Shown here in pieces: positions 6,070-6,293 of a stretch of 6,293 nucleotides of DNA (positions are counted from its first letter, which is position 1; each line of letters begins with the position of its first letter). Location: the NCBI GenBank assembly GCA_007118075.1, contig SKSH01000093.1:1-6293 (forward strand), read 5' to 3'. This DNA comes from Halobacteriales archaeon (lineage in GTDB: Archaea; Halobacteriota; Halobacteria; Halobacteriales; SKSH01). The notes under the pieces were generated by a model. The model worked only from the letters and a program-made list of their open reading frames with translations. It made no database searches and was not told the DNA's origin. Both the position numbers and the translations under genes were made by a program.

Positions 6070-6293
6070 ATGGTATCTCCGGTGCGGACACCGCTTGCGG
6101 AATTTAACCCAATCTGGACCACGGCTATCATCACCGCCGTTGCGTATGGAATCGTCCTCGGCACGTTCTACAACCTGTTACCGATATTTCCTGAGTTGAG
6201 TCGCGAGACGATCGATCTACTCTCTCATGTGACGGCGGTCGCGAACCTGGTGACGATTGTATCACTCGTCGTAGGTTGGTACTGGGTGAAACA
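6070..6293 (+). CDS. Unrecognised membrane protein, N-terminal part (runs off window)
   Basis: An open frame runs from ATG 6070 to the window edge, giving 74 residues. After a short polar start (MVSPVRTPLAEFNP) there is a hydrophobic helix (about 15-37, IWTTAIITAVAYGIVLGTF), a polar stretch with an acidic ERE-like segment (SRETIDLLSH), and a second helix (about 54-72) ending in GWYWVK. This suggests a small membrane protein with at least two helices. I do not recognise the family. In-frame ATGs further upstream (for example 5983 and 5968) would add basic, unhydrophobic residues inside the divergent promoter region, so 6070 is preferred. It is transcribed away from the mutase small-subunit operon, and no functional link is evident. 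Confidence 0.65.
   Translation, partial: MVSPVRTPLAEFNPIWTTAIITAVAYGIVLGTFYNLLPIFPELSRETIDLLSHVTAVANLVTIVSLVVGWYWVK

Noticed and set aside
1..6293. CRISPR arrays, tRNA or rRNA genes, insertion sequences, integrases, toxin-antitoxin pairs or phage defence genes
   Set aside because: No repeat-spacer pattern, structural RNA signature, transposase motif or terminal inverted repeats were seen. All substantial stretches are accounted for by the listed genes and two short divergent promoter regions.

Overview
The window looks like chromosomal DNA from a halophilic archaeon (class Halobacteria). The proteins are acidic, and genes start a short distance after TATA-like elements with no ribosome binding site, as expected of leaderless haloarchaeal transcripts. 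The tetranucleotide CTAG occurs only twice by eye (3358 and 5182), a common haloarchaeal trait. Base composition is moderate, roughly mid-50s % GC by eye. I cannot name a genus.

Layout, left to right. (1) 1-71: possible tail of an upstream gene. (2) 55-750 (+): four-helix membrane protein resembling the 'putative sensor' domain family. (3) 775-1707 (-): winged-helix regulator with eight cysteines arranged as two zinc ribbons, convergent with the previous gene. (4) 1708-1806: 99-base divergent promoter region holding a 23-base inverted repeat. (5) 1807-3507 (+): 566-residue large subunit of an adenosylcobalamin-dependent acyl-CoA mutase. (6) 3517-4452 (-): membrane-anchored alpha/beta-hydrolase-fold protein with its own TATA box. 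(7) 4565-5548 (-): MeaB-type GTPase chaperone. (8) 5545-5961 (-): cobalamin-binding small mutase subunit, overlapping meaB by 4 bases. (9) 5962-6069: second divergent promoter region. (10) 6070 to the window end (+): N-terminal part of an unrecognised membrane protein.

The core is a complete two-subunit B12 mutase with its G-protein chaperone. A routine annotation would call it methylmalonyl-CoA mutase. However, two residues that set substrate choice are changed: the tyrosine that contacts the methylmalonyl carboxylate is Phe89, and the arginine that binds it is Gln207. Phe plus Gln is the signature of isobutyryl-CoA mutase (IcmA). The subunit sizes, 566 and 138 residues, also match the Streptomyces IcmA/IcmB pair as I remember it. 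My best reading is an archaeal isobutyryl-CoA/butyryl-CoA mutase linking valine catabolism to straight-chain acyl-CoA metabolism. It may be controlled by the divergent zinc-ribbon regulator. The neighbouring hydrolase-like protein has lost the serine at its usual nucleophile position. Substrate specificity and regulation are inferences; the residues and gene order are read directly from the sequence.
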